Below are positions 45,352 through 54,227 of a DNA stretch of 54,227 nucleotides, one piece after another. Source of the DNA: an uncultured Paracoccaceae bacterium (lineage in GTDB: Bacteria; Pseudomonadota; Alphaproteobacteria; Rhodobacterales; Rhodobacteraceae); NCBI GenBank assembly GCA_937895435.1, contig CALAXT010000011.1, positions 1 through 54,227 on the forward strand. The letters are read 5' to 3'. The notes below the pieces were generated by a model that saw nothing but the letters and a program-made list of their open reading frames with translations, was not told where the DNA came from and searched no databases. Made by a program: the position numbers and the translations under genes. Position 1 is the first letter of the stretch, and the number at the start of each line of letters is the position of its first letter.

Positions 45352-46734
45352 ATGTCACAAAATCCCCCCGATCTTCGTCCTGATCTGGCACCCAAAGCCC
45401 GCCTGTCAGAAACCGCACGCCCCGGGCAGCCAAAGATTGGCATGGTTAGTTTGGGGTGCCCAAAAGCTTTGGTTGACAGCGAACGCATTTTGACCCGGCT
45501 GCGGGCCGAGGGCTATGCCATCAGCCCGGATTATTTGGGGGCCGATGCTGTGATCGTGAACACCTGTGGCTTTTTGGATAGCGCCAAGGCCGAAAGCCTT
45601 GATGCGATCGGCGAGGCGCTGCGCGAAAATGGCCGGGTGATCGTGACAGGCTGTTTGGGGGCCGAGCCGGATTATATCACTGGTGCCCATCCCCGCGTTC
45701 TGGCCGTGACTGGCCCACATCAATATGAACAGGTGTTAGATGCGGTGCATGCGGCCGTGCCGTCGCGGCCTGATCCGTTTGTTGATTTGTTGCCCGCCAC
45801 GGGTGTCAGCCTGACGCCGCGCCATTACAGCTATTTGAAAATTTCCGAAGGCTGCAACCACGCCTGTAAATTCTGCATCATTCCTGATATGCGGGGCAAA
45901 CTGGTCAGTCGGCCCGCCCATGCCATCCTTCGCGAGGCGGAAAAGCTGGTTGAGGCGGGCGTGCGAGAGCTGCTGGTGATTTCACAAGATACATCGGCTT
46001 ATGGTGTTGATCGAAAACATGATGTGAATGAATGGCACGGCCAGCCGTTGCGCAGCCATATCACAGATTTGGCGCGTGCCTTGGGCGGGCTGGGGGCGTG
46101 GGTCCGGTTGCACTATGTCTATCCCTATCCGCATGTTCGCGATCTGATCCCGCTGATGGCCGAGGGGCTGGTACTGCCCTATTTGGACATTCCGTTTCAG
46201 CATGCCCACCCCGATGTTCTAAAGCGCATGGCACGCCCCGCCGCCAGCGCCAAAACGCTGGATGAAATCGCCTGCTGGCGCGCTGTATGCCCGGATATCA
46301 CCCTGCGTTCGACCTTTATCGTTGGCTACCCCGGTGAAACCGAGGCAGAGTTTCAAACCCTGCTAGATTGGTTGGATGCGGCGCAACTGGACCGCGTGGG
46401 ATGTTTTCAATACGAAAACGTTGCCGGTGCGCGGTCAAACGCGTTGCCCGATCATGTGCCCGATGACGTGAAACAAGATCGGTGGGATCGTTTCATGCAA
46501 AAGGCCCAAATCATTTCAGAAGCAAAACTAGAAGCTAAGGTGGGCAGTTTGCAACAGGTTATTGTGGACAGTGTCGATGCCGAAGGCGCCACCTGCCGGA
46601 CGCGTGCGGATGCCCCAGAGATTGACGGAAATCTGTTTATCGACAGTGGGTTTGAACATTTGTCACCGGGTGATTTGGTGACGGTGCGCGTTGATGAGGC
46701 AGGTGAATATGACCTGTGGGGTCAGCTGGTCTGA
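45352..46734 (+). CDS. rimO: Ribosomal protein S12 methylthiotransferase RimO
   Basis: A 460-residue radical SAM enzyme that methylthiolates an aspartate of ribosomal protein S12. The N-terminal MTTase domain has cysteines C36, C72 and C101. The radical SAM triad is [10 protein letters not shown] (C168, C172, C175). The C-terminal TRAM domain begins around residue 390. The arrangement is standard; it is followed by the convergent DUF805 gene. Confidence 0.96.
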   Translation: MSQNPPDLRPDLAPKARLSETARPGQPKIGMVSLGCPKALVDSERILTRLRAEGYAISPDYLGADAVIVNTCGFLDSAKAESLDAIGEALRENGRVIVTGCLGAEPDYITGAHPRVLAVTGPHQYEQVLDAVHAAVPSRPDPFVDLLPATGVSLTPRHYSYLKISEGCNHACKFCIIPDMRGKLVSRPAHAILREAEKLVEAGVRELLVISQDTSAYGVDRKHDVNEWHGQPLRSHITDLARALGGLGAWVRLHYVYPYPHVRDLIPLMAEGLVLPYLDIPFQHAHPDVLKRMARPAASAKTLDEIACWRAVCPDITLRSTFIVGYPGETEAEFQTLLDWLDAAQLDRVGCFQYENVAGARSNALPDHVPDDVKQDRWDRFMQKAQIISEAKLEAKVGSLQQVIVDSVDAEGATCRTRADAPEIDGNLFIDSGFEHLSPGDLVTVRVDEAGEYDLWGQLV

Positions 46735-46765
46735 CATAAGTTGGTCTGTACAAGCTGATTTGCCC

Positions 46766-46782
46766 AAGCCAGCCTCTGGCTT
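46766..46782. terminator. Hairpin between rimO and the DUF805 gene
   Basis: AAGCCAG (46766-46772) and CTGGCTT (46776-46782) form a 7-bp stem with a 3-base loop, 32 bases after the rimO stop. The downstream T-run is weak. Confidence 0.5.
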
Positions 46783-46795
46783 TGCTGTCGTGCCG

Positions 46796-47203
46796 TCAGG
46801 GACCTGTCAGCAGGTCATCGCCGCCCCGGTCTTGGTTCAGCGGGTCTGGTCCATAGCGATTTGCGCCAATTGTGCTGGGTATCACCATCAGTGCGATTGC
46901 GAACAATTGACCGATATAGGGGATCAGCAGGATCAGTGCCGCCCAACCTGTCCATCCGAAATCGCGGCACCGCTGGGCCGCCACAGCCCATCCCGCCACC
47001 ATCAATGGCAAAATCAAAAGCAGCGCAAATACGCCCGGATAGATCACCACATCTTGGCGAGAAGGCAGGCGTGGGGTCAGCTGAACCATGCTGATGCCAA
47101 TCACCAAAAGCAGCACAAGCGTCATCACCACAAAGCCAATATAGCTTTTGCGATTGCGGCGCCCTGAAAATGTAAACAGATCTTGAAACACTGGTTTTGA
47201 CAT
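46796..47203 (-). CDS. DUF805 family membrane protein
   Basis: A 135-residue inner-membrane protein starting MSKPVFQDLFTFSGRRNRKS, with three to four hydrophobic helices and the DUF805 motif AQRCRDFGWTGWAALILLIP. The C-terminal tail ends GANRYGPDPL as in the family. Function unknown. It is collinear with recJ, 84 bases downstream. Confidence 0.9.
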   Translation of the reverse strand: MSKPVFQDLFTFSGRRNRKSYIGFVVMTLVLLLVIGISMVQLTPRLPSRQDVVIYPGVFALLLILPLMVAGWAVAAQRCRDFGWTGWAALILLIPYIGQLFAIALMVIPSTIGANRYGPDPLNQDRGGDDLLTGP

Positions 47204-47287
47204 TTTTCCATCACACTTGGATCTTATGGGATCAGTTTCTGCAGCTTTGGCGTATAATGCAAATCATTTATACAGCTTTTGCGTGCG

Positions 47288-49069
47288 TTACGCATCAGCT
47301 CGCGCTGCATCTTCCAGCCGTAATTGCACGGTGCTGCGCCCCCCCCAAGTGTTAATCTCTAGCCGCCCCACAAGATGAAACAGCCCTGACGGGCGGCTAA
47401 GATCGGGGGCAAGCAAAGGGCCAAGTGGCCCATCAAACGCGTTAAAGGCGATAGCCTCAAGGGCTTTGCCCGACCCAAAGCTGAGCCGCAGATGGGTTTC
47501 GCCCATCCGTCGCACAGTGCGGATTGGCTGGGCTGCAAAGGCAAAGCGCGGCCCCGGTGCCCCTGCACCAAAGGGGCCTGCGGCATCCAATTGGGCGATC
47601 AATTCTGGGGTGGCGGCCTCGGGCATCAAAACGCCATCGATCTTTAGATCGGCCGCGCCCCCAAGCCCCGCACCCTGTCGGGCCAGCAATTCTGCAAGCC
47701 GTGCCATGGCGCCCTCAAGCTGATCGCGGTTCACGCTGAGGCCGGCGGCCATTTTATGCCCGCCCCCCTTGGTCAGCCACCCCTCGGCCGCTAAGCGTTG
47801 CACGGCTGCGCCCAGATCGACCCCCGGCACTGACCTGCCTGAGCCTTTGCCGGTATCGCCCTCTAGTCCAATCACGATAGCGGGGCGGTTTGTCGCTTCT
47901 TTCAGGCGGGCGGCCACGATGCCGACGACGCCGGGGTGCCACCCCTCACCCGCTGCCCAGACCAAGGGGCCATCCAGCCCACGGCTTTCGGCTTGGGCAA
48001 GGGCTGCGGCGCGCACATCAGCCTCAACGGCGCGGCGCTCTGTGTTCAGCACATCCAGCCGTTCAGCGAGTGCGCTGGCTTCATGCGGGTCGGCGGTTGA
48101 AAGCAAGCGTGCGCCCAGATCTGCTTGACCAATCCGCCCCCCTGCATTGACACGTGGCCCTAGAACAAAGCCCAAATGATAGGGGGTGGGTGCCTGATCG
48201 AGACGCGCGATATCGCCCAATGCCACCAAGCCTGGTCGCGCCCGACGGGCCATCACGCGCAAGCCCTGCCGCACAAACGCCCGGTTGACGCCAATCAGGG
48301 GGGCAACATCGGCCACGGTCGCCAGCGCGACCAAATCAAGCATTGCCATCAGATCGGGGCCGTTTTGCCCCAAAGCGCGCAATTGCCGGTTGGCTTCGAC
48401 CAACATCAAAAATACCACGCCGGCTGCGCACAGATGGCCCAACTCACCGCTTTCATCCTGACGGTTTGGGTTCACCACAGCCAGTGCCGCAGGCAGGGTT
48501 TCGCCGCCTAAATGGTGATCAAGCACCACCACATCAGCGCCTGTTGCGGCTGCAATCGGGCCATGGGACAGCGTGCCACAATCAACACAGATGATCAGAT
48601 CATGTTGGGCGGCCAGTGCCGCCATTGCTGGTTCGTTTGGGCCATAGCCCTCATCAATACGGTCGGGGATATAGGGGGTGGCGCTGTGGCCCATATCTCG
48701 GAGCCATGTCACCAACAGTGCGACTGACGCCCCTCCATCAACATCATAATCGCCAAAAACAGCGATACGTTCGCGCTTAATCAATGCGCGCACAAAACGC
48801 TCTGCCGCCGGGCCCATATCGCGTAGGCGCAAAGGATCAGGCAGCAGATCGCGCAGGCTGGGCGCAAGGTATGGCGCAGCGTCGGCTGTTGGCACGCCCA
48901 GACGCGCCAATGTTTGACACAGCGCCAAGGCCAAGCCCGTGCTTTGGGCCATGGCTTGCGCCTGCCGATCGTGCTCAGGTGCCGGGCCCACCCAACGGCG
49001 ACCGGTTTCAGACCGTGCCACCCCAAGAAAGGCCCCCTGAGTGGTCGTTTCAGCGGTTGGGGCGGGCAT
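47288..49069 (-). CDS. recJ: Single-stranded-DNA-specific exonuclease RecJ
   Basis: A ~593-residue DHH-family exonuclease, 5'-3' on single-stranded DNA, in recombination and repair. The motifs are FGDYDVDGGASVALL, ICVDCGT, VVLDHHLGGE, LGPRVNAGGRIG and KGGGHKMAAGLSV. The second of two adjacent ATGs, at 49069, lies 6 bases after AAGGGG; the first at 49072 would be too close. It begins 10 bases after the glpX stop. Confidence 0.95.
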   Translation of the reverse strand: MPAPTAETTTQGAFLGVARSETGRRWVGPAPEHDRQAQAMAQSTGLALALCQTLARLGVPTADAAPYLAPSLRDLLPDPLRLRDMGPAAERFVRALIKRERIAVFGDYDVDGGASVALLVTWLRDMGHSATPYIPDRIDEGYGPNEPAMAALAAQHDLIICVDCGTLSHGPIAAATGADVVVLDHHLGGETLPAALAVVNPNRQDESGELGHLCAAGVVFLMLVEANRQLRALGQNGPDLMAMLDLVALATVADVAPLIGVNRAFVRQGLRVMARRARPGLVALGDIARLDQAPTPYHLGFVLGPRVNAGGRIGQADLGARLLSTADPHEASALAERLDVLNTERRAVEADVRAAALAQAESRGLDGPLVWAAGEGWHPGVVGIVAARLKEATNRPAIVIGLEGDTGKGSGRSVPGVDLGAAVQRLAAEGWLTKGGGHKMAAGLSVNRDQLEGAMARLAELLARQGAGLGGAADLKIDGVLMPEAATPELIAQLDAAGPFGAGAPGPRFAFAAQPIRTVRRMGETHLRLSFGSGKALEAIAFNAFDGPLGPLLAPDLSRPSGLFHLVGRLEINTWGGRSTVQLRLEDAARADA

Positions 49070-49079
49070 CATCTGCCCC

Positions 49080-50048
49080 TTAGGGGCGCACAGGCGCGCG
49101 ATAAAGCATCCGCCGCACCGACCCGGTGCGCGAGCGCATCAAAAGCGTCTCGGCGGTCAAAAATCCGACCTCGCGTTTGATCCCGGCAAGGATTGATCCG
49201 TCAGTGACACCGGTTGCGGCAAAGATCACATCGGCTGTCACCATATCATCGCGCGTGTAGACCCGATCCAGATCATCAATCCCGGCACGACGGGCGCGTG
49301 TGACCTCATCCTCTGAGCGGAAGATCAGTTTGCCGTAAATTTGTCCGCCCATACATTTAAGCGCCGCCGCAGCCAATACCCCTTCGGGGGCGCCGCCAGA
49401 GCCCATGTAAATATCAATGCCTGTCTTGTCAGATTCGGCGCAATGCATGACGCCTGCAACATCACCATCGGTGATCAGGCGAATGGCCGCCCCAGTGGCG
49501 CGTACTTCGGCAATCAGTGCTTCATGGCGCGGGCGTTCCAAAATGCAAACCGAAATATCCGACGGTGTGCAGCCCTTGGCTCGGGCCAACGCTGACACAC
49601 GTTCGGACGGGCTCATGGCAAGGGTGACGGTATCGGGGGCAAAGCCAGGCCCGATTGCCAGTTTTTCCATGTAAACATCGGGGGCATGCAGCATCGAGCC
49701 GCGCGGACCCATGGCAATGACTGACAGCGCATTGGGCATATCTTTGGCGGTCAGTGTGGTGCCTTCCAGCGGGTCAAGCGCGATATCAACCGCAGGGCCT
49801 GTGCCTGTGCCGACCTCTTCGCCGATGAACAGCATGGGGGCTTCATCGCGCTCACCCTCGCCGATCACGACGACACCTTTTATATCCAGCATGTTTAACT
49901 GGGTGCGCATCGCATCCACTGCCGCCTGATCGGCGGCCTTTTCATCGCCACGCCCAATCAACCGCGCCGAGGACAGGGCGGCGGCTTCCGAGACGCGGGC
50001 CAGACCCAGCGACAGCATGCGGTCTTTGAATTCACCGGTTTGGGTCAT
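49080..50048 (-). CDS. glpX: Class II fructose-1,6-bisphosphatase
   Basis: A 322-residue GlpX-type phosphatase. It has GRGDEKAADQAAVDAMRTQL, IGEGERDEAPMLFIGEEVG, and DPLEGTTLTAKDMPNALSV, with the metal-binding aspartates. It hydrolyses fructose 1,6-bisphosphate in gluconeogenesis. AGGAAG precedes the ATG at 50048. It lies between hom and recJ, a conserved order. Confidence 0.95.
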   Translation of the reverse strand: MTQTGEFKDRMLSLGLARVSEAAALSSARLIGRGDEKAADQAAVDAMRTQLNMLDIKGVVVIGEGERDEAPMLFIGEEVGTGTGPAVDIALDPLEGTTLTAKDMPNALSVIAMGPRGSMLHAPDVYMEKLAIGPGFAPDTVTLAMSPSERVSALARAKGCTPSDISVCILERPRHEALIAEVRATGAAIRLITDGDVAGVMHCAESDKTGIDIYMGSGGAPEGVLAAAALKCMGGQIYGKLIFRSEDEVTRARRAGIDDLDRVYTRDDMVTADVIFAATGVTDGSILAGIKREVGFLTAETLLMRSRTGSVRRMLYRAPVRP

Positions 50049-50140
50049 GGCATGAACTTCCTATAAAAAATGTTTCGGATGCTTCTAGCCACAAGATCTG
50101 GGGCAGAGCAAGGCTGGTGGCGCTAACGTGGATGCGTCAA

Positions 50141-51427
50141 TCAAACAGTTTCAATGCGAATGGCAACTGGGGCTCCGACGACAACGCCCGTATTTGGCAA
50201 TTGCGCCAATGCTGTGTCTATCGCGTTGCGGTTTGTTTTGTGGGTGACAATAAGCACTGGGGCTGCGGTGTCGCTATGGCCGTATTGGCGCATGCGGTCA
50301 ATCGATATGCCAGCCTCACCAAGAACCGTGGCCACGCGCGCCAAAGCACCGGGTTGGTCGGCCAAAGTCATGCGCAAATAAAATGGGGCTTCCATGACGG
50401 CGGGGGCTGTGGTGGCCTGAGCCAGCGTGGTGGCAGGTTGGCCAAAGGTTGGAATGCGCAGCCCACGGGCCAGATCAATCACATCGGCCAAAACAGCGCT
50501 GGCCGTAGGCCCCGCCCCGGCCCCCGCGCCGCGAAGCACGATCTGGCCCACGCTATCGCCCTCAAGCACAACCATATTTGTGCCACCCTGCAACTGGCCC
50601 AGTGGGCTGTCTGCAGGAACAAGGCAGGGTGTCATACGCTGTTCTAATCCGCGCTCTGATATTTGCGCCACGCCCAGCAGTTTGATCTTAAAGCCCATAT
50701 CAGCCGCCAGACGGATATCATCAATTGAGACCCGCTCGATACCCTCTAGTTCAACTGTGTCAAAGCTGACGCGTGTGCCAAAAGCCAGTGAGGCCAGCAG
50801 CGCCAGCTTGTGGCCGGCATCAATCCCGCCGACATCCAATGTTGGGTCTGCCTCCAGATAGCCCAGAGCGCGTGCCTCTTCGAATACTTGATCATAGGGC
50901 AGGCCGGCGCTTTCCATCCGCGTTAGAATATAGTTGCAGGTGCCATTCATCACGCCCATCACACGGGTCATGCGGTTGGCGGCCAAGCCCTCGCCCAATG
51001 TCTTGATCACCGGAATGCCACCCGCCACAGCGGCTTCAAACCGGATCACGCGGCCCGCGGCCTCGGCCATTTCGGCCAAGCTTTGGCCATGATGGGCCAG
51101 TAATGCTTTATTGGCTGTGACGACATCTTTGCCCGCGGTTAGTGCCGCGCGCGTTGCCATGTGTGCGGGGCCTTCGGCGCCGCCCATCAGTTCAACCAAA
51201 ACATCGACGTCCGCGCGATGGGCAAGGGATATAGGGTCGTCTTCCCAAGCAAAACCTGAAAGATCCACACCCCTGTCTTTGGCCCGATTGCGGGCAGATA
51301 CGGCGGTGATTTGTACCGGACGGCCTGCACGCATCGCAATCAGATCGGCCTGACGGTGCAAAATATCAACGACGCCGCCGCCAACAGTGCCAAGCCCGGC
51401 AATACCAAGGCGCAAGGGATGGGACAT
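50141..51427 (-). CDS. hom: Homoserine dehydrogenase
   Basis: A 428-residue NAD(P)-dependent enzyme reducing aspartate semialdehyde to homoserine in threonine and methionine synthesis. It has the Rossmann LGIAGLGTVGGGVVDIL, AAVAGGIPVIKTLGEGLA, the signature GYLEADPTLDVGGIDAGHKL, and a C-terminal ACT domain (from about residue 350) for feedback control. The ATG at 51427 follows GGAGG by 5 bases. Confidence 0.96.
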   Translation of the reverse strand: MSHPLRLGIAGLGTVGGGVVDILHRQADLIAMRAGRPVQITAVSARNRAKDRGVDLSGFAWEDDPISLAHRADVDVLVELMGGAEGPAHMATRAALTAGKDVVTANKALLAHHGQSLAEMAEAAGRVIRFEAAVAGGIPVIKTLGEGLAANRMTRVMGVMNGTCNYILTRMESAGLPYDQVFEEARALGYLEADPTLDVGGIDAGHKLALLASLAFGTRVSFDTVELEGIERVSIDDIRLAADMGFKIKLLGVAQISERGLEQRMTPCLVPADSPLGQLQGGTNMVVLEGDSVGQIVLRGAGAGAGPTASAVLADVIDLARGLRIPTFGQPATTLAQATTAPAVMEAPFYLRMTLADQPGALARVATVLGEAGISIDRMRQYGHSDTAAPVLIVTHKTNRNAIDTALAQLPNTGVVVGAPVAIRIETV

Positions 51428-51564
51428 GAAGGCCTCCGATCAAAAACAAGGGAAGAAATGCACAGAAATCGTGACACCTTTAGCCCGGAATTTTGATGGG
51501 CGCAACGCAAGCGGCCGAGTTTCGGGCCGCAACGGTTCGACCCCCAATTAAATGTCTGGGGCGA

Positions 51565-51840
51565 TCAGGGGGTCGCGCGCAGGGCCGCGGCGCGGGCCTC
51601 AAGCCCGGTTACCTGCGCGGCCATGCTCTGGGCCGCCAGATCTGGCTGGGTGGCCCAGCTGGCATCTGCCAAAAGCGCATCCAAGGGTTTGAGGGCGGGA
51701 TAGCCGAGGGGGGCACCCGGTGCTGGTTGATCAGGCAACGGGTTGCAGCCCGCAGTCAGCACGGGCAGCAGTGCGAGCAGGGCGGCCACCCTCCAGCCTG
51801 CCCGTGCCAAGGTCTGCGGTGGGGTGGGGCGTGCTGTCAA
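51565..51840 (-). CDS. Small predicted lipoprotein
   Basis: A short protein of up to 91 residues with a hydrophobic segment AALLALLPVLTAGC ending in a lipobox (L-T-A-G-C). It is predicted to be lipidated at that cysteine. The mature part is ~60 residues, Ala/Pro-rich, and matches nothing I recognise. The start overlaps the pirin stop as TTGA (TTG at 51840); an internal GTG at 51789 would shorten the n-region too far. It is co-transcribed with the pirin gene. Confidence 0.65.
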   Translation of the reverse strand: MTARPTPPQTLARAGWRVAALLALLPVLTAGCNPLPDQPAPGAPLGYPALKPLDALLADASWATQPDLAAQSMAAQVTGLEARAAALRATP

Positions 51841-52748
51841 TGCACGGGCCGAATAAATGTGCCGTTGCGCAGCTCTGCCATCGCTTGGCGCAGCTCGGCT
51901 TGGGTGTTCATCACAATCGGGCCGTGCCAGGCCACCGGCTCCTCGATCGGGGCGCCCGAAATCAGCAAAAACCGCACACCCTTGGGCCCAGCTTGAACGC
52001 TGACCTCGTCACCTGTGCCAAACTGCACCAAGGTGCGGTCGCCCGACAGATCGCGAATGGCCAGCTCTTGGCCCATAACCTCTTTTTCCAGCAGCACGCC
52101 CTTTGGTGGGGCGGCATCTGCAAAAGAGCCACTGCCCTGAAACACATAGGCAAAAGCCCGGCGATAGGTATCAATGCGCAGCGTTTTGCGCCGCCCGGCA
52201 GGCACGAACACATCTAGATATTGCGGATCAGCGGCAATGCCATCCACCGGCCCGGTTTTGCCCCAAAATGAGCCCACGATTACCTTTACGCGTGTGCCAT
52301 CATCATCAATAATTTCGGGGATATCTTTGGACGTCACGTCTTGATAGCGCGGCGCTGTCATTTTGAGATGTCCTGGCAGGTTCGCCCACAGCTGAAAGCC
52401 ATGCATCTGGCCTGCCACGTTACCCTTGGGCATTTCTTGATGCAAAATGCCAGATCCTGCCGTCATCCATTGCACATCGCCCGCGCCCAGCGTGCCGGTA
52501 TTGCCCAAGCTGTCACCGTGATCAACAGTGCCGTTCAACACGTACGTGATGGTTTCAATGCCCCGGTGCGGGTGCCACGGGAAGCCGCGCAGGTAATCTT
52601 GGGGGCGGTCATTGCGGAAATCATCAAACAGCAGGAACGGGTCCATCTGTTCGGGGTCTGCAAAGCCAAAGGCACGGTGCAGTTTAACGCCCGCACCTTC
52701 CATTGTGGGAACGGCCTTGGCAATGTGTGTAACGGGGCGGATCGACAT
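51837..52748 (-). CDS. Pirin family protein
   Basis: A 303-residue bicupin. The metal-binding histidines are in PWHPHRGIETITY, and HGDS and SGILHQEMP complete the first cupin site, as in pirin and quercetinase YhhW. The C-terminal pirin domain includes FVPAGRRKTLRID and VAWHGPIVMNT. The ATG at 52748 is preceded by AAAGG; a 14-codon upstream extension is not conserved. It overlaps the small lipoprotein gene. Function is unclear. Confidence 0.92.
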   Translation of the reverse strand: MSIRPVTHIAKAVPTMEGAGVKLHRAFGFADPEQMDPFLLFDDFRNDRPQDYLRGFPWHPHRGIETITYVLNGTVDHGDSLGNTGTLGAGDVQWMTAGSGILHQEMPKGNVAGQMHGFQLWANLPGHLKMTAPRYQDVTSKDIPEIIDDDGTRVKVIVGSFWGKTGPVDGIAADPQYLDVFVPAGRRKTLRIDTYRRAFAYVFQGSGSFADAAPPKGVLLEKEVMGQELAIRDLSGDRTLVQFGTGDEVSVQAGPKGVRFLLISGAPIEEPVAWHGPIVMNTQAELRQAMAELRNGTFIRPVH

Positions 52749-52867
52749 GGCGCGCCTTTCTAGCTGAGCAACATTTGTTTCAACACACAAACTAAGCGCG
52801 TCGCCGCATCAGCGCAAGCAAACCCGGCGCAGATGTGCTGTGCGCAGGTTCACAGTGTTGGGGCTGC

Positions 52868-53428
52868 TTAGCCCGGATCAAATGCCAGACGCGCGACATA
52901 GCGCGGTTGAACTGCGATCAGCTGTGACAATGTGTTGGACGATAAGCCGATCACAAAGGGGGGTTGATAAAAAAAACGGGTTTCCACCGCTATCAAGCGA
53001 TCACCTTGGGGCAAGGTTGGCAGCTGGTCGGCAATCAGATCAACATTGTTCAGCACGTCAAGGTCATTTGAGGCATGAGACCATTCGACGTCATAGCTGT
53101 CGTTTGCTGTGGCCCGCAGAGCGGTGATGCGCAGGCGGGCGTTATTCGCGGGTTTGGCGGCGCTGATGTATTCTAAGATGCCCTGCATTGTGTCGATGTC
53201 ATCTTGCGCCAGCGTATCGACCTGCCGCGATATCATATCGGCAATGGCGTTGGCGGCCTTGGTGGTGGCGTCTTGGGCGCGAAAGGCGTCATAGGTCGAA
53301 ATTGTAAACAGCAGGGCCCAAACCAGCAGTGGCACCACCAAAAGCACCTCAAGCGTCATTGATCCGCGGGTCTCGCGGCCAAAGCGGGTCATTGCGGCAT
53401 TAAGCCTAAGATGGGGGCGCTGTGTCAT
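52868..53428 (-). CDS. TadE-like pilus assembly protein (second copy)
   Basis: A 186-residue protein with a basic N-terminus and GSMTLEVLLVVPLLVWALLF, a TadE/TadG-type segment with the conserved glutamate in the membrane helix. The rest is periplasmic. TadE-like proteins are pilin-like minor components of Tad (Flp) pili. It begins after GAGG, 6 bases after the upstream TadE-like gene, so the two are co-transcribed. Confidence 0.85.
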   Translation of the reverse strand: MTQRPHLRLNAAMTRFGRETRGSMTLEVLLVVPLLVWALLFTISTYDAFRAQDATTKAANAIADMISRQVDTLAQDDIDTMQGILEYISAAKPANNARLRITALRATANDSYDVEWSHASNDLDVLNNVDLIADQLPTLPQGDRLIAVETRFFYQPPFVIGLSSNTLSQLIAVQPRYVARLAFDPG

Positions 53429-53434
53429 AGCGCC

Positions 53435-53992
53435 TCAGAAACTTGCAAATGCGGTGCGGCTGATGATGGCGTATCGGCCATAAGCATCAAGCGTGAGTGG
53501 CAGGGTCAGGGCGGACAGCTTAAAGACTGGATCAAACAGCGCACACGCCTGCACGACAACCACTTTGCGGCTGATATCGGTGTTGCGAAACTGCAATATC
53601 GGATCATAGCTGATGGTCTGATCATCGCAGCTTGTCGGCTGCAAGATTTGCCCTCCGCCGGGTGTGACTGCTTGCATTTGAAATGTGAGTTGGCTGCAAT
53701 CCAAGATGATACCAGCCCGGTCACAGACCAGCGTGCGCAGCGCATCAATCGACGTGTCGGGCAAAGTGCCCATCCGCATATCCCGAAACGTCATATCTGT
53801 TGCCCGCGCCACCATCGTGCTGCGCAACAAAAATACGCCTGATTCAAAGGCAAACAGGAAAAACATCACCAAAACGGGAAAAACAATCGCAAATTCCACC
53901 GCTACGCTGCCGCCCGTTTCGCGGCGCAGCCAGCGCCGCAATCGGATGCGCAAGCGTTGGGGGGCGGTTGGATTGCACTGCAGGAGTGTCAT
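53435..53992 (-). CDS. TadE-like pilus assembly protein
   Basis: A 185-residue protein with GGSVAVEFAIVFPVLVMFFL, the TadE signature including the glutamate, after a basic stretch LRIRLRRWLRRE. The periplasmic part has three cysteines. Its start overlaps the stop of the upstream TadG-like gene by ATGA. It may be a minor pilin in a Tad secretion system. Confidence 0.88.
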   Translation of the reverse strand: MTLLQCNPTAPQRLRIRLRRWLRRETGGSVAVEFAIVFPVLVMFFLFAFESGVFLLRSTMVARATDMTFRDMRMGTLPDTSIDALRTLVCDRAGIILDCSQLTFQMQAVTPGGGQILQPTSCDDQTISYDPILQFRNTDISRKVVVVQACALFDPVFKLSALTLPLTLDAYGRYAIISRTAFASF

Positions 53993-54227
53993 GGCACCAA
54001 CCTCATATTGCGAATCTGGCGGTTGATTTGGCGCATGGCGATGATCAGCTCTGCCTCAGTCGTCACGGCAAAGAAATCACCGGGCACAGAGGCGCAGTTG
54101 GCCAGCAATGTTTGATCAAGGCCTGATGCCCCAAAGGCCACGGTGAAAACGCGCACTTGATCGGCCCGAAGATAGTCGCATTGCAGGCTGAAGTGGAGAT
54201 CTTTGGTCGACGCATCTTCAACATCCA
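53989..54227 (-). CDS. TadG-like protein with VWA domain, C-terminal fragment (cut by window edge)
   Basis: Only the last 78 residues are visible, ending RQINRQIRNMRLVP. The segments LQCDYLRADQVRVFTVAFGA and LLANCASVPGDFFAVTTEAE match the end of the VWA domain in TadG-type proteins. The rest lies beyond 54227. The stop overlaps the next TadE-like start by ATGA, so TadG-TadE-TadE form one operon. Confidence 0.85.
   Translation of the reverse strand, partial: DVEDASTKDLHFSLQCDYLRADQVRVFTVAFGASGLDQTLLANCASVPGDFFAVTTEAELIIAMRQINRQIRNMRLVP

Overview
The window is a gene-dense stretch of a bacterial chromosome, almost certainly from an alphaproteobacterium of the order Rhodobacterales, probably a marine Roseobacter-group member. 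The support is the gene content and order: sucCD-mdh next to the ethylmalonyl-CoA pathway genes mcl2 and mch and then sdhCDAB, the ilvE/petP-petR pair, rpmB-DUF3108-hrpB, hom-glpX-recJ, gcrA, and marine osmolyte genes (trimethylamine monooxygenase and ectoine catabolism). I found no tRNA, rRNA, CRISPR array, insertion sequence or prophage. Base composition and codon use look even across the window.

Layout. 1-9.7 kb is central carbon metabolism: sucD (cut by the edge), sucC and mdh on the minus strand, then mcl2, an NnrU-type membrane protein, a DUF1737 protein, mch and sdhCDAB on the plus strand. 9.8-18.1 kb is osmolyte and nitrogen metabolism: a stand-alone DUF1989 protein converges on tmm, followed by eutB-eutC-doeA-doeB (minus) and the divergent doeD. 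18.1-25.0 kb is a tightly overlapped four-gene MoxR ATPase / DUF58 / DUF4159 / membrane-protein operon. 25-33.7 kb is mixed: DUF1285, a retropepsin-like protease, an ABC-F ATPase, a small exported protein, rpmB, meaB, DUF3108 and hrpB. 33.7-40.2 kb has ilvE, petP-petR, a histone-deacetylase-like amidohydrolase and xseB-ispA-dxs. 40.3-46.7 kb has an epimerase-like protein, a methyltransferase, argD-argF, gcrA and rimO. 46.8-54.2 kb has a DUF805 protein, hom-glpX-recJ, a pirin with a small lipoprotein, and the end of a TadE/TadE/TadG-like cluster that runs off the right edge.

How the genes work together. Mcl2 and Mch serve the ethylmalonyl-CoA route of acetyl-CoA assimilation, which feeds succinyl-CoA and malate into the TCA steps encoded beside them. 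MeaB protects methylmalonyl-CoA mutase in the same route. The ectoine genes convert ectoine or hydroxyectoine toward aspartate, and Tmm oxidises trimethylamine to TMAO.

The most interesting non-coding signal is a pair of TGTGATCACA palindromes whose centres are exactly 21 bp apart. It occurs upstream of sucC and again, with the same spacing and at a similar distance, upstream of sdhC. This suggests a shared operator for the two TCA operons. The most interesting coding context is the stand-alone DUF1989 protein beside tmm, because DUF1989 is also the N-terminal domain of TMAO demethylase. I see no convincing wholly new multi-gene system.
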